A stretch of 45,459 nt of DNA. Source: GCA-2732805 sp964516605 (GTDB taxonomy: Bacteria > Pseudomonadota > Gammaproteobacteria > Coxiellales > Coxiellaceae). The position numbers and the translations under genes were made by a program. This document shows, in pieces, positions 24,987 to 34,862 of the stretch (the first letter of the stretch is position 1; every line of letters begins with the position of its first letter). The stretch is taken from assembly GCA_964516605.1 (NCBI GenBank), contig CAZFAA010000009.1, positions 1 to 45,459 on the forward strand, given 5' to 3'. Below the pieces are notes generated by a model that was given only the letters and a program-made list of their open reading frames with translations, had not been told where the DNA came from and did no database searches.

Positions 24987-25866
24987 ATTTTTTCATGGCG
25001 CTGAGCAGTGTTTCGATGGCTTTAGGACGGGGAAAGCTGGCGCGCCAGGCCAATGCAATGTGGCGTTGTGGAGGGGTCCCTGCAAAAGGCCGCGTGCAGG
25101 CATGCTGATCGTAGTATTGTATTTGCGTGGCGCTGCTTGGCAAAATAGTGATGCCCATTCCTGCGACCACCATATGACGCAACGTTTCAAGGCTGGTTCC
25201 CTCAATGGTATTTTGCAATCCTGTGCGACTATGGCAGTCAGGGCATACTTTGAGAACTTGGTTTCTGAAACAATGATTTTCGCCCAGCAGCAAAATCGTT
25301 TCTTTTTTTAGTGCCGCAGCACGGATCGTTTTCTGCTGGCTCAAAGGATGGTCTTTGCGCATCAACACCACGAAGGGTTCTTCATACAATGGGCGCGTGA
25401 TAATACCACTGCCTTCAAAAGGCAGCGCAATAAAAATAGCATCCAACTCGCCGGTGAGCAGTTTTTCTTTTAACACCTGCGTAAAATTTTCTTCGACAAT
25501 CAGTGGCATTTGCGGTGCCAGTTTCGTAATTTTGGGAATGATTTTAGGATACAGATAGGGTGACACCGTGTAGATCGCACCAATTTATAAGGGTTCTGTT
25601 AATTGTGATTTGGCGTCACGCGACACATTTTTTAATTTATCGACTTCTTCGAGTACGTGCTGCGTTTGCTGAATCAGCATGTGCCCAACGTCGGTGATGC
25701 GAACGGCATTATTATGCCGCTCAAAAATAGTGACGTTGAGTTCTTTTTCTAATTTTGATATGGCAACACTTAATGTGGGTTGGCTAACGTGGCAGCTTTT
25801 AGCAGCTTTGCCAAAGTGTTTAAATGCAGCAACGGCCATCACATAACGTAATTCTGTGAGTGTCAT
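24952..25866 (-). pseudogene. oxyR: oxyR, interrupted by one in-frame stop codon
   Basis: OxyR is a LysR-type regulator that senses hydrogen peroxide by a disulfide. The 5' part (25866-25585) encodes 93 residues with a full winged helix-turn-helix (HFGKAAKSCHVSQPTLSVAISKLEKEL) ending in LTEPL. A TAA at 25587-25585 follows, and the same frame goes on as IGAIYTVSPYLYPKIIP to 24952. The sensing cysteines fall at 199 and 208 when the stop is counted as one residue, as in E. coli OxyR, and the TSLETLRHMV and GMGITILP segments are intact. Only one codon is wrong, so decay is recent, or the stop is a sequencing error. The ATG overlaps the map stop by four bases. A truncated DNA-binding piece and a GTG-initiated sensor piece (25566) are the possible products. 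Confidence 0.88.
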
Positions 25867-26633
25867 AGAGCCGTTTCTTCTTTACGTTTTGTGAATACTT
25901 CACAGCCGGTTTCGGTCACACCTAAGGTATGTTCCCATTGTGCTGACAACTTATGATCTTTGGTAATGACGGTCCAGCCATCGCCCAGTAATTTTACGTG
26001 GCGTTTGCCAATATTAATCATCGGTTCAATGGTAAAACACATACCCGCTTGCAGTGTTAAACCTGTTCCTGGGGTGCCGTAATGCAGTACTTGTGGGTCT
26101 TCATGAAAAATACGCCCAATACCGTGACCACAATATTCACGTACTACAGAATAGCGGCGACTTTCCGCAAATTCTTGAATGGCCGCACCGATATCACCAA
26201 GTTTGACGCCGGGTTTGACCATCTTAATTCCAAGGTAGAGTGCCTCTTGTGTGGCGTTGACTAAATTAGAAATATAATCGGGCACCGATCCAATTATAAA
26301 TGTTTTGCTGGTATCGCCGTGGTATTCATCTTTAATGACAGTGATATCGATATTCACGATATCACCTTGCTTAAGTTTTTTATCCGTTGGAATGCCGTGG
26401 CACACGACATGATTGATTGAGGTGCAAATGGATTTGGGGAAACCGCGATAATTCAATGGAGCTGGAATAGCGTGCTGCACATTAACAATGTAGTCGTGGC
26501 AGATCTGATCGAGTTCTGCTGTGGTAATCCCGGCTTGAACATACGGTTCGATCATTTCGAGCACTTCAGCCGCAAGACGCCCAGCAACGCGCATTTTTGC
26601 AAATTCTTCAGGAGTTTTAATGGTTACGTTCAT
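25863..26633 (-). CDS. map: Methionine aminopeptidase type I
   Basis: Map removes the initiator methionine from new proteins in the cytoplasm. It has 256 residues, close to the E. coli length. The five metal ligands are all present at D96, D107, H170, E203 and E234, within VNIDITV, GDTSKTF, GHGIGR, FTIEPM and QWEHTLGV. The gene is usually next to rpsB; here it lies about 9 kb away from rpsB, with oxyR coupled downstream (ATGA overlap). Confidence 0.96.
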   Translation of the reverse strand: MNVTIKTPEEFAKMRVAGRLAAEVLEMIEPYVQAGITTAELDQICHDYIVNVQHAIPAPLNYRGFPKSICTSINHVVCHGIPTDKKLKQGDIVNIDITVIKDEYHGDTSKTFIIGSVPDYISNLVNATQEALYLGIKMVKPGVKLGDIGAAIQEFAESRRYSVVREYCGHGIGRIFHEDPQVLHYGTPGTGLTLQAGMCFTIEPMINIGKRHVKLLGDGWTVITKDHKLSAQWEHTLGVTETGCEVFTKRKEETAL

Positions 26634-26653
26634 AGCATACTCTTTCGTTTGGC

Positions 26654-26672
26654 GGCCAGTATACCACTGGCC
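26654..26672. repeat. Small palindrome upstream of map
   Basis: GGCCAG (26654-26659) and CTGGCC (26667-26672) surround TATACCA. It lies between the stop of the truncated MFS gene and the map start, so it could be an operator or a weak terminator hairpin. Confidence 0.35.
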
Positions 26673-26687
26673 ATTGAAGATGCGAAA

Positions 26688-27200
26688 TCAAAAGCTAATA
26701 TACGGATCAAATTTCACATCCGGTATAAACCCTTTTTTGCTTTTTTTCAATGGGTCCGCATGAAACCGTTCTACGGAAGAGCACTGCTTGGTTTTCAAGC
26801 GCAGATAGCGTGTTATAACAGGGTAATTAGAGCTGACACACATACCTAATAAGAAACGCGCTAAAATGAATAAGCTGAGCGTTGTGGTGAATATTGAGCA
26901 CACAGCGCATAACAGCGCGCCACTGATACTGATCACCAGCAGACTGCGTTGTCCTAATATACGAACCCCATAAGCACTAGCAAATACACCTACAATCATC
27001 CCACACAGTGCTGCCAGGCCAAGCAGACCTTGCAGCTTTAGTGAGAGGTGCCAAGTTTGATCCATCAATGGCACCACCAGCATGAATAGTAGGTAGCTCA
27101 ATCCTGTAAAAAACAGCGTTAATGATGTGATACGGCCCGTATTGTGGGTGAGTGCGTTGACATGTGTTTCAGGTGCAGTACGGGTAGTGTGTCTTTCCAT
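26688..27200 (-). pseudogene. Truncated MFS transporter (first four membrane segments)
   Basis: The 170 residues start at an ATG with AAGGA eight bases upstream. They contain four hydrophobic helices (TSLTLFFTGLSYLLFMLVV, LQGLLGLAALCGMIVGVF, SLLVISISGALLCAVC, LSLFILARFLLGMCVSSNYP). The last ends like helix 4 of major facilitator transporters. After NYPVITRYL the sequence turns hydrophilic and basic (LKKSKKGFIPD) and stops, whereas intact MFS proteins have 12 helices and over 400 residues. It is most likely the 5' remnant of a transporter joined to unrelated sequence. Its promoter side and start are intact, so a short membrane protein may still be made. The original substrate is unknown. Confidence 0.7.
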
Positions 27201-27381
27201 GGTGCGTTTCCTTTGTGCGAAGAGGGTGTGTTTGCATTGCGCAGTACAGTATACCTTAGCATTTTTAAAAGTGTATGGATTTGTCATTTTCAATGACGAA
27301 AGAGTGTCGACATATATAAAATGTTAACCGTTTTATAATGTGTTGTACTGGCTGATTCCAAGGAGTAATTTTACGCAGGAA

Positions 27382-27411
27382 TTGCTGTTTGCTTTTTGAG
27401 TAACTTATACT
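27382..27411 (+). promoter_or_regulatory. Promoter of the RND efflux operon
   Basis: TTGCTG (27382-27387) and TATACT (27406-27411) are 18 bases apart and about 50 bases before the first gene. A second TATAAT (27334-27339) lies upstream without a good -35. No regulator gene of the TetR or MarR type adjoins the operon. Confidence 0.5.
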
Positions 27412-27463
27412 CTACAATAAATTCCTTAATAATTTCTTTTTGATCATATGGATGTGAAAGACT

Positions 27464-29005
27464 ATGGTGATGCGCTGTAAAGGAGTGGTCGTCGCAAGTA
27501 CCACCTGCTTTTTGTTATCAGCTTGCATGCTGGGCCCTAATTACCATCCACCTGCCGCACCCACCACACAACGTTATCTGCCTACTCATTCTTTACCTGC
27601 AACGGTCAGCACTCAAAATGCTGGTAGTGCTGGCAATTCACAGTCTTTTATTGTGAACCGCGATATTCCAGGGCAATGGTGGCACGTATTTCATTCTAGA
27701 GCATTAGATGATTTAGTAGCACAGGGTATTGCGAATAGCCCATCACTTGGATCGGCACAAGAAAAATTACAAGAGGCAAAGAAATATTTGGATGAACAAT
27801 TTAGTTTGTTGATGCTGCCATCAGTTAACGGTGAGTTGGTGAGCAAGCGTGAACAAAACTCCGGAGTTTTGTTCGGCTCACCACAAACTGCCGGCAGTGT
27901 TTTTAATATTTATGGTGCCGATTTACAAGGCTCGTATGTTTTAGATTTATTTGGTAAAAACAGGCGTACATTGGAATCGCTGCGTGCGCAGGTAGATTAT
28001 ACGCGCTACCAGCTGATTGGCGCGTATTTGTCTTTAACCTCTAATATTGTGACCACGGTTATTATGCGTGCACAACTGATGGCACAAATTCAAGCAACGC
28101 AAAAACTCATCCAAGAGCAAGCACAACAATTAAAGATCGTTACAGCACAATATCATGTGGGTGGCACTTCAGAAGCGGATGTCTACAACCAACAAACGAT
28201 GTTAGCGCAGACGCAAGCAAGTTTGCCTCCGCTGCAGCAGCAATTGGCGATTGCATCGCATGAATTGTCATTGTTATTGGGCGAAGATACCAGCCGTGGG
28301 CATTTCCCATATATTGCATTAAATGATTTGCATTTACCCAGTCAATTGCCAGTCAGCTTGCCATCTCATTTAGTTAAACAACGCCCTGATATAGAAGAAT
28401 CTCAAGCCCTCATGCATTCGGCGAGTGCTGAAATTGGTGTGGCCACAGCACAAATGTTTCCACAGATTACGTTAACAGGTCAGTACGGTGCATTTTCAAC
28501 AGCTGTGAATGATTTGTTTACTCCGCAAGCGGCTATTTGGAATATTGGTGCAGATTTGATGCAGCCTGTATTTTATGGTGGCGCTTTATTTTCGGCACGC
28601 GAGCAAAAAGTAGCGGCGTATAAAGCCGCTGTCTATGAATACCAAGAAGTATTATTAACCGCCTTTAAAGACGTAGCAGACGCGTTAACAGCTATCCAAA
28701 ACGATGCACAGTTATTTCAAAAACGTAAATACGCTGAACAATTTGCTTTATCATCATTGCGTATTTCACAGAAGCAATATCAATTACAAGCTATTAGTTA
28801 CAATACCTTGCTGATTGCAGAGCAGCAGTATCAAAAAACAGCGATTGACAGTATTCAAGCACAAGCAAATCGTTACAAAGATACGACAGCATTGTTTCAA
28901 GCATTGGGTGGTGGTTGGTGGAACACAACATATGACGACAAATATTTGCATAAACTTAAGAGCGCTTTGACAATGAGTCCGCCAGCACAAACGAAGAAGG
29001 AGTAA
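27464..29005 (+). CDS. RND efflux outer-membrane lipoprotein (NodT/OprM family)
   Basis: This is the outer-membrane channel of a tripartite pump. The 513 residues open with a lipoprotein signal ending in LLSAC, so C21 would be lipidated. PNYHPP follows, as is usual for this family, then the two outer-membrane-efflux repeats with long coiled helices (GGTSEADVYNQQTMLAQTQ; QRPDIEESQALMHSASAEIGVA). The length is normal. It is the first gene of the operon; the adaptor gene follows after five bases. Confidence 0.92.
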   Translation: MVMRCKGVVVASTTCFLLSACMLGPNYHPPAAPTTQRYLPTHSLPATVSTQNAGSAGNSQSFIVNRDIPGQWWHVFHSRALDDLVAQGIANSPSLGSAQEKLQEAKKYLDEQFSLLMLPSVNGELVSKREQNSGVLFGSPQTAGSVFNIYGADLQGSYVLDLFGKNRRTLESLRAQVDYTRYQLIGAYLSLTSNIVTTVIMRAQLMAQIQATQKLIQEQAQQLKIVTAQYHVGGTSEADVYNQQTMLAQTQASLPPLQQQLAIASHELSLLLGEDTSRGHFPYIALNDLHLPSQLPVSLPSHLVKQRPDIEESQALMHSASAEIGVATAQMFPQITLTGQYGAFSTAVNDLFTPQAAIWNIGADLMQPVFYGGALFSAREQKVAAYKAAVYEYQEVLLTAFKDVADALTAIQNDAQLFQKRKYAEQFALSSLRISQKQYQLQAISYNTLLIAEQQYQKTAIDSIQAQANRYKDTTALFQALGGGWWNTTYDDKYLHKLKSALTMSPPAQTKKE

Positions 29006-29010
29006 TCAAT

Positions 29011-30147
29011 ATGAAAAAACGTATGCTGTGGATGCTGATTGGTTTGGTTATTTTATTTGGTTGTGTATTCGGTTTTAAAGCGTATGTGAATTCGCGTCAG
29101 AAAGCCTATATACAAGCACATAAAACACCGATCTTAACTGTATCGAGTACAACCGCTGCATCCAGTACGTGGCAACAAAGCCTCACTGCAGTTGGCAGTA
29201 CACGCACGGTCAAAGGTGTTAATGTGACGACTGAATTAGCTGGTATGATTGAGCGGATTGAATTTAAGCCCGGTAGCTATGTTAAAAAAGGTGATTTGTT
29301 AGTAGTACTCGATATCAAGCCTGATGTGGCTAAATTAAAATCATTAGAAGCCACTGCACAATACGATCAATACACTTATTTTTTGGATGTGAAGCAGTAT
29401 CATATAGGTGCAGTCAGCGCTGAACAATTAGCGCAAGCAAAAGCTGCTTTTGAAAGTTCTGCAGCTAATGTGGTGGAACAAAAAGCAACGATCGCCAAAA
29501 AAGTCATCCGTGCTCCTTTCGATGGAAAAATTGGTATTTCCTATGTAAATCCAGGTCAATTTATACAGCCAGGTGATAAAATCACCACGCTCGAAACCAT
29601 TACGCCGATATACGTTGATTTTTTTGTACCACAGCCCGATTTATCTAAAATTAAGGTAGGTCAGCAAGCAGACATTACAGTAGATAGTTTTCCTAACGAA
29701 AAATTTACAGGCCTTATCACAACACTTAATCCAAACGTAGAAACAGACTCACGCAATCTTGAAATTGAAGCAACCATAGCCAATCAAAATAGACTGTTGT
29801 TGCCTGGTATGTTTGTCAATGTAACATTAAATCTGGGTGTGAGCTCCAATTACATTACTCTGCCACAAGCTGCTGTCACGTTTAATTCCTACGGCAATAT
29901 TATTTATATCTTGAGTGATACGCATCAAAAAAGTTTAGGCAAGGAAGTGTTTAAAGCAACTCAGTCCTTTGTAACACTCGGTCCTACTCGCGGTGATCAG
30001 ATTGCTATTTTAGATGGTATTAAAGTAGGTGATCAGGTTGTTACATCCGGCGCCTTTAAATTAAAAAACAACAGTTTGGTATTTATCAATAATCAAGTTC
30101 AACCATTGGATGATCCAAATCCACATCCTAAGGGAGAATTTCAGTGA
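29011..30147 (+). CDS. RND efflux periplasmic adaptor
   Basis: The adaptor (membrane fusion protein) bridges pump and channel. The 378 residues have an N-terminal membrane anchor (about 4-24) with no lipobox. The order is then the biotin/lipoyl-like half motif (IEFKPGSYVKKGDLLVVLD), a short coiled hairpin, the second half (VIRAPFDGKIGISYVNPGQFIQPGD), and the beta-barrel and membrane-proximal domains. It resembles the MexE/VexC/MdtA type. Its stop overlaps the pump gene start by four bases (GTGA). Confidence 0.93.
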   Translation: MKKRMLWMLIGLVILFGCVFGFKAYVNSRQKAYIQAHKTPILTVSSTTAASSTWQQSLTAVGSTRTVKGVNVTTELAGMIERIEFKPGSYVKKGDLLVVLDIKPDVAKLKSLEATAQYDQYTYFLDVKQYHIGAVSAEQLAQAKAAFESSAANVVEQKATIAKKVIRAPFDGKIGISYVNPGQFIQPGDKITTLETITPIYVDFFVPQPDLSKIKVGQQADITVDSFPNEKFTGLITTLNPNVETDSRNLEIEATIANQNRLLLPGMFVNVTLNLGVSSNYITLPQAAVTFNSYGNIIYILSDTHQKSLGKEVFKATQSFVTLGPTRGDQIAILDGIKVGDQVVTSGAFKLKNNSLVFINNQVQPLDDPNPHPKGEFQ

Positions 30148-33100
30148 AGTTTATTGAATTATTTATTAAGCGTCCCGTTTATGCGATTGTAGTCAGTTTA
30201 TTTATTTTAGTACTTGGTCTGCGCTCAATGGGTTTATTGTCTATTCAACAGTATCCAACGATTGAAAGTGCGCTGGTTACCATCTCAACTATTTTTACAG
30301 GTGCTGATCCCAGTACCATCAGTGCCTTTATTACCACACCGCTGGAAACGGCTATTGCACAGGCTAATGGTATTGATTACATGACGTCTAATAGTGCGGC
30401 TAATATGAGTATGATCCAAGCGAATTTGTTATTAAATTACGATCCGGATAAAGCGCTTACTGAAATCAATACACAGGTGAATTCAGTATTAAATCAATTA
30501 CCCGCTGCCGCTCAAAAACCCACGATCAGTATGACCATTGCCCAAAGTATTGCGTCGATGTATTTAGGTTTTTACAGTAGTAAACTTACGCTACCACAAA
30601 TTAATGATTACTTATTACGTGCCGTGCAACCTAAATTACAAGCTGTCCATGGGGTCCAGCAAGCGCAAATTATTGGTAACAATCAATACGCCATGCGTGT
30701 CTGGATGGATCCCGTTAAATTAGCAGGGTATAACATTTCTCCTGCAACCGTTTCTCGAGTCCTTGCTGAAAATAATTTTATTGCTCCAACAGGACGCACA
30801 GATGGCCAGATGTTTATTGTCAATTTCACAGCCAATGCTAATTTAGAAACAGTCGAGCAATTTAAAAATTTAGTGATTGAAGCTAAAAATGGTGCCATCA
30901 TTCGGCTTAAAGATGTGGCTCATGTCAATCTAGAATCACAAAACTACAACATGACGGTACGTTTTGGTGAGCAGCCTGCTTTATATATTAGTATTACGTT
31001 AACACCCAATGCGAATTTATTAACGGTATTAGATAATGTTAAAAAAGTGTATGCACAAATACAAAGTGAATTACCTAATGGATTGAATGGTACGATTGTC
31101 TATGATTCGAGTATTTTTGTGAGTGATTCAATTAAAGAAGTGGTTTCATCATTAATTGAGGCATTTTTAATTGTAACGGTGGTGGTGTATTTATTTTTAG
31201 CTTCATTTCGTTCTTTGATTATTCCGTTGGTGACCATCCCATTGTCTATTGTGGGTACTTTTTTAGTGATGTTGCTTTTAGGGTATTCGATTAATTTGTT
31301 GACCTTACTGGCACTTGTGTTGGCTATTGGTTTGGTAGTTGATGATGCGATTATTGTGGTGGAGAATGTGAATCGGCATATTTCAGATGGTGTGACACCG
31401 TATAAAGCCGCTATTTTAAGCGTGCGCGAACTGACCAAGCCGATTATTGCGATCAGTATCGTGTTAATTGCCGTATATTTACCTATTGGTTTTATGGGTG
31501 GATTAACGGGTGCCTTATTCACTGAATTTGCGTTTACCTTAGCCAGTGCTGTAGGTATGTCAGCTATTATCGCTTTAACTTTATCACCCATGATGTGCTC
31601 AAGAATGTTAAAGGGGGAGGGCCGGATGTGGAAAGGAATGGCGCTCATTCAAAAAAGCTTTGATCACATGCAAAATGCTTACCATGAGAAAGTTAAAAGT
31701 GTACTCAATTACTTGCCAGTGGTTGTGGTGTTTGCTGTTATTATTTTAGCGAGTAATTATTTTTTGTTTGCCACATCTAAATCAGAGTTAGCACCACAAG
31801 AAGATCAAGGTATTGTGCTCACCCAATCTACTTTAGCAGGTAACGCATCGCTGCAACAAACGGGTATGGCATCCTCGCAGCTGACAAAAATATTCGACTC
31901 GTTTCCGCAAATGCAGGATTCATTCCAGATATTAGGTGCGGGTAATCCTAATGCAGCGCCAACATTGAATGGTGGATTTGGTGGTATGAATCTCATTCCT
32001 TGGGATCAGCGCCAGAAGACCAGTAATCAATTGCAATCCGAATTACAACAAAAAGTCAGTGACATTGCTAATGCGCAGGTTGCTGTTTTTCAACCACCTT
32101 CATTGCCTGCGGGTGGTTCAGGATTGCCTGTGCAATTTGTAATAGAGAGTACGGACGATTTTTATCATATTAATGCCGTTTTAAATGATATATTACAAAA
32201 AATGTATGCAACAGGTGATTTTATTTTTATTAACCCTGATTTGAAGATTGATCAGATGCAGACACAAATTACAATCAATCGTGATGAGGTGTCTGAGTTT
32301 GGTCTCACTATGCGGGATGTGGGGAACTCCATCACCTCAGCATTAAGTGAAGCTTACATTAATTATTTTAATTATATGGGCTATTCGTACCAGGTGATCC
32401 CACAAATTATTTTACAACAACGTCTGAATCCATCAGATATATTGAATTACTATGTGCAAACAGCACAAGGTGTTTCAATTCCATTATCTACATTTGTCAC
32501 ATTCAAGAACTCTGTTGTACCTGAATCAGTGAATCATTTCCAGCAATTGAATTCGACAACCATTTCAGCTGTTGCAGCGCCAGGTGTCTCTATGGGCAGC
32601 GCATTGAATACGTTAAAAAACATTGCTGCAGATGTGCTACCTCAGGGTTACTCAATTGATTATGCAGGTCAGTCACGTCAATATGTTCAAGAGAGTAGTG
32701 CGCTCATTGTGACATTTGGGTTATCGTTACTGATTATTTATCTGTCGCTTTCTATGTTATTTGATAGTTTTAGGGATCCGTTAATTGTATTAATCAGTGT
32801 GCCGATGTCGATTTGTGGTGCGATGTTGTTTATCAGTATGGGTATTGGTGGGGCAACATTGAATATTTACACAGAAGTTGGGTTGGTAACGCTGATTGGG
32901 TTGATTAGTAAGCATGGTATTTTAATTGTTGAATTTGCTAATGATCTGCAAGACAGTGGGACGCAAAAATTGGAAGCGGCGATTACGGCTGCTAAAATGC
33001 GTTTTCGGCCGATCCTTATGACCACGGCCGCTATGGTGTTGGGTGTGATACCGTTGATTCTGGCTCGTGGTGCGGGTGCCGTGAGTCGTTTTAACATTGG

Positions 33101-33242
33101 GCTTGTGATTGCAACAGGTATTTCGATTGGAACGTTATTTACCTTATTTGTGGTACCAGCTATGTATTGCCTGATTGCAGAAGATCGCAGTAAGCGAGTT
33201 CCTGAAATAGAAGAAACGAATTTAAATGAAACTGGCATATGA
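30144..33242 (+). CDS. RND multidrug efflux pump (HAE1 family)
   Basis: This proton-driven inner-membrane pump has 1032 residues and 12 helices with two large periplasmic loops. The proton-relay residues are present: D400 and D401 in IGLVVDDAIIVVEN (helix 4) and K923 in ISKHGILIVEFAND (helix 10). The N-terminus FIELFIKRPVYAIV and STIFTGADPSTIS are typical. It starts with GTG after AAGGGAG and is translationally coupled to the adaptor. Drug range cannot be told from sequence. The gene looks intact, unlike nearby oxyR and the MFS gene. Confidence 0.95.
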   Translation: MKFIELFIKRPVYAIVVSLFILVLGLRSMGLLSIQQYPTIESALVTISTIFTGADPSTISAFITTPLETAIAQANGIDYMTSNSAANMSMIQANLLLNYDPDKALTEINTQVNSVLNQLPAAAQKPTISMTIAQSIASMYLGFYSSKLTLPQINDYLLRAVQPKLQAVHGVQQAQIIGNNQYAMRVWMDPVKLAGYNISPATVSRVLAENNFIAPTGRTDGQMFIVNFTANANLETVEQFKNLVIEAKNGAIIRLKDVAHVNLESQNYNMTVRFGEQPALYISITLTPNANLLTVLDNVKKVYAQIQSELPNGLNGTIVYDSSIFVSDSIKEVVSSLIEAFLIVTVVVYLFLASFRSLIIPLVTIPLSIVGTFLVMLLLGYSINLLTLLALVLAIGLVVDDAIIVVENVNRHISDGVTPYKAAILSVRELTKPIIAISIVLIAVYLPIGFMGGLTGALFTEFAFTLASAVGMSAIIALTLSPMMCSRMLKGEGRMWKGMALIQKSFDHMQNAYHEKVKSVLNYLPVVVVFAVIILASNYFLFATSKSELAPQEDQGIVLTQSTLAGNASLQQTGMASSQLTKIFDSFPQMQDSFQILGAGNPNAAPTLNGGFGGMNLIPWDQRQKTSNQLQSELQQKVSDIANAQVAVFQPPSLPAGGSGLPVQFVIESTDDFYHINAVLNDILQKMYATGDFIFINPDLKIDQMQTQITINRDEVSEFGLTMRDVGNSITSALSEAYINYFNYMGYSYQVIPQIILQQRLNPSDILNYYVQTAQGVSIPLSTFVTFKNSVVPESVNHFQQLNSTTISAVAAPGVSMGSALNTLKNIAADVLPQGYSIDYAGQSRQYVQESSALIVTFGLSLLIIYLSLSMLFDSFRDPLIVLISVPMSICGAMLFISMGIGGATLNIYTEVGLVTLIGLISKHGILIVEFANDLQDSGTQKLEAAITAAKMRFRPILMTTAAMVLGVIPLILARGAGAVSRFNIGLVIATGISIGTLFTLFVVPAMYCLIAEDRSKRVPEIEETNLNETGI

Positions 33243-33322
33243 TTTGTGCTGTTATTTGTTAGGTCGTTAAGATATTTTTATACATGGGTATCAAAATTAT
33301 TTTTACGAAGCTTGTGTGTGTC

Positions 33323-33415
33323 GCGCCTTCAGCGCTTAATATGTTATAGCTATGCATTCCTAGGTCTGAGCTTGCAATGCTCGCTCCAACCTAGGCTCTT
33401 ACTGGGCTTTCAGCC
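33323..33415 (-). repeat. Composite palindromic repeat, copy 2
   Basis: On the minus strand the order is hairpin GGCT-GAA-AGCC (33415-33405), an 8-base spacer, then GCCTAGGTTGGAGCGA and a palindrome closed by CCTAGG at both ends (33395-33390 and 33364-33359). A further GCGC-CTTCA-GCGC hairpin lies at 33323-33335. It lies 35 bases after the carotenoid oxygenase stop, in that gene's direction, and shares sequence with 19928-19995. Confidence 0.7.
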
Positions 33416-33449
33416 ATTATTTATAATGTATTTTAATTTTTAAGCGTCT

Positions 33450-34862
33450 TCAATCGCGAGCGATATAATTGCCGTGCAAACCCAGCGGCACCACAAAAGG
33501 TAGTGTAACACGTGCGATTTCTTGAAAACTTATCGCATCAAGCACCACTAACACAGATTGTTCAGCTTTGGTATCGAGCAAAAGTGACAGCACCACACCA
33601 TCGTCTTCACGCTGTGCCTGTGGGTTTCTGACAAATAAAGGTTCATTGACAAAGCACTGCTCTGGTTGCCAGGTATGTGTTGTGGCCGTTTCGATATCGT
33701 GTTTGACTAAACAATTCATCAGCTGATGTGCATCGGTTGCATTGGTGGCATAAAAGTAACGGTATGGTTTGCTATTACAGTCATCGTTAAAACGCGATAA
33801 ATACCAATATTCTTGGTTCATAATCTGTGATGTGACGTGACCACCTTTCAGGGGTAAGCTAAAACGACAGGTTGTCGCGCGTTCAAAGTTAGGTTGGCTA
33901 TCAATGCGATCTAAATACAACTGATCCACAATATCTGGATTGGCATGAATGTGTGCATCGAGCATAATGGTATCACCTGATTCAAAGGCATTAATCGTAT
34001 GAAATATAAAAAACGCATCCGTATGCAGTTGTCGCACCAGTTTCCCTGTGGCTTTTTCGATAATCAGAAAACGATTTCCCTGCTCAGGTTGCCATTGGTA
34101 ATTTTCGTAATAACTTTTCCGGCCTAACATAAGATTCATCAGCAAACACAGAGGGTTCAGTTTTAAAGCTTGATCGATAATAATGATGTATTTTCGGGTG
34201 ATCGCAAAGCTGTGTTGATAGCCCGGTTGCTTTACTGGAATGCTCGCTAGAATACGGCGCTTTTTTGTGTGTAGATTCATATCATAGACATGATAATAAT
34301 TTTTTCGGCCGAAGCTGATACCAATATTTAAGAGTTGCTGATGCTCTGCGTCATACTGCGGATGCGCCAAAGTTAAATTAAACTTCAAGTTATCTTTATA
34401 GTGAATCGATCCAAGCGTGGTGAGATCTTTTTGACTTAACAGCATAGCATGAGGTGTTTCAGTCATGGCTAATAACGCATCATTGCAGCGAATAATATTC
34501 ACATTGGTATTATCCGTTGAGAGCAGATTTTTAAAATCGAGTAATCGTGCTAAACAGGACATATTGCCACGTGTGGCAAATTCAGGGTATACAATTTTAT
34601 TCTTTTTCTGACTGACTTTATAATGATTGGATTCGATAAAGCGCACATCACACTCTACGTGGTCCTGTTGAAAAGCAAATTGGCAGGCCAGTGCATAGCC
34701 ATCAAACCAGTGTTGCATACGCTCAGCGCCCACTTGGTATTGCCCCATACCCACTTTAACGTAGCGACCCGTTAACCAGTTTGGTATTGTTCCCGTCACT
34801 TTTAAGGATGTGTGTTGTGGTGCCTGTGTAAAATTTTTAAAACCGATGCTGAGTGTTGACAT
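33450..34862 (-). CDS. Carotenoid oxygenase (RPE65/apocarotenoid cleavage family)
   Basis: Members of this family cleave carotenoids or related polyenes and stilbenes with a non-haem iron held by four histidines in a seven-bladed propeller. The 470 residues keep all four candidates: H167 (LAHPQYD), H217 (QHSFAIT), H288 (FHTINAFESGD) and H463 near the C-terminus (LHGNY). The N-terminus (NWLTGRYVKVGMG, HWFDGYA) also fits the family. There is no signal peptide. AGGAGG lies just before the ATG. No carotenoid synthesis gene is nearby, so the substrate may come from the environment or a host; the family is more usual in eukaryotes and cyanobacteria, so transfer is plausible. Confidence 0.92.
   Translation of the reverse strand: MSTLSIGFKNFTQAPQHTSLKVTGTIPNWLTGRYVKVGMGQYQVGAERMQHWFDGYALACQFAFQQDHVECDVRFIESNHYKVSQKKNKIVYPEFATRGNMSCLARLLDFKNLLSTDNTNVNIIRCNDALLAMTETPHAMLLSQKDLTTLGSIHYKDNLKFNLTLAHPQYDAEHQQLLNIGISFGRKNYYHVYDMNLHTKKRRILASIPVKQPGYQHSFAITRKYIIIIDQALKLNPLCLLMNLMLGRKSYYENYQWQPEQGNRFLIIEKATGKLVRQLHTDAFFIFHTINAFESGDTIMLDAHIHANPDIVDQLYLDRIDSQPNFERATTCRFSLPLKGGHVTSQIMNQEYWYLSRFNDDCNSKPYRYFYATNATDAHQLMNCLVKHDIETATTHTWQPEQCFVNEPLFVRNPQAQREDDGVVLSLLLDTKAEQSVLVVLDAISFQEIARVTLPFVVPLGLHGNYIARD

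Noticed and set aside
24952..25566. A separate 204-residue LysR-like protein starting at GTG 25566
   Set aside because: It is the exact in-frame continuation of the 93-residue piece; together they make one OxyR of normal length. Re-initiation cannot be excluded.
33246..33443. 65-codon + ORF after the RND pump
   Set aside because: It reads through the composite palindromic repeat, has no start signal, and its Leu/Phe-rich product looks random.
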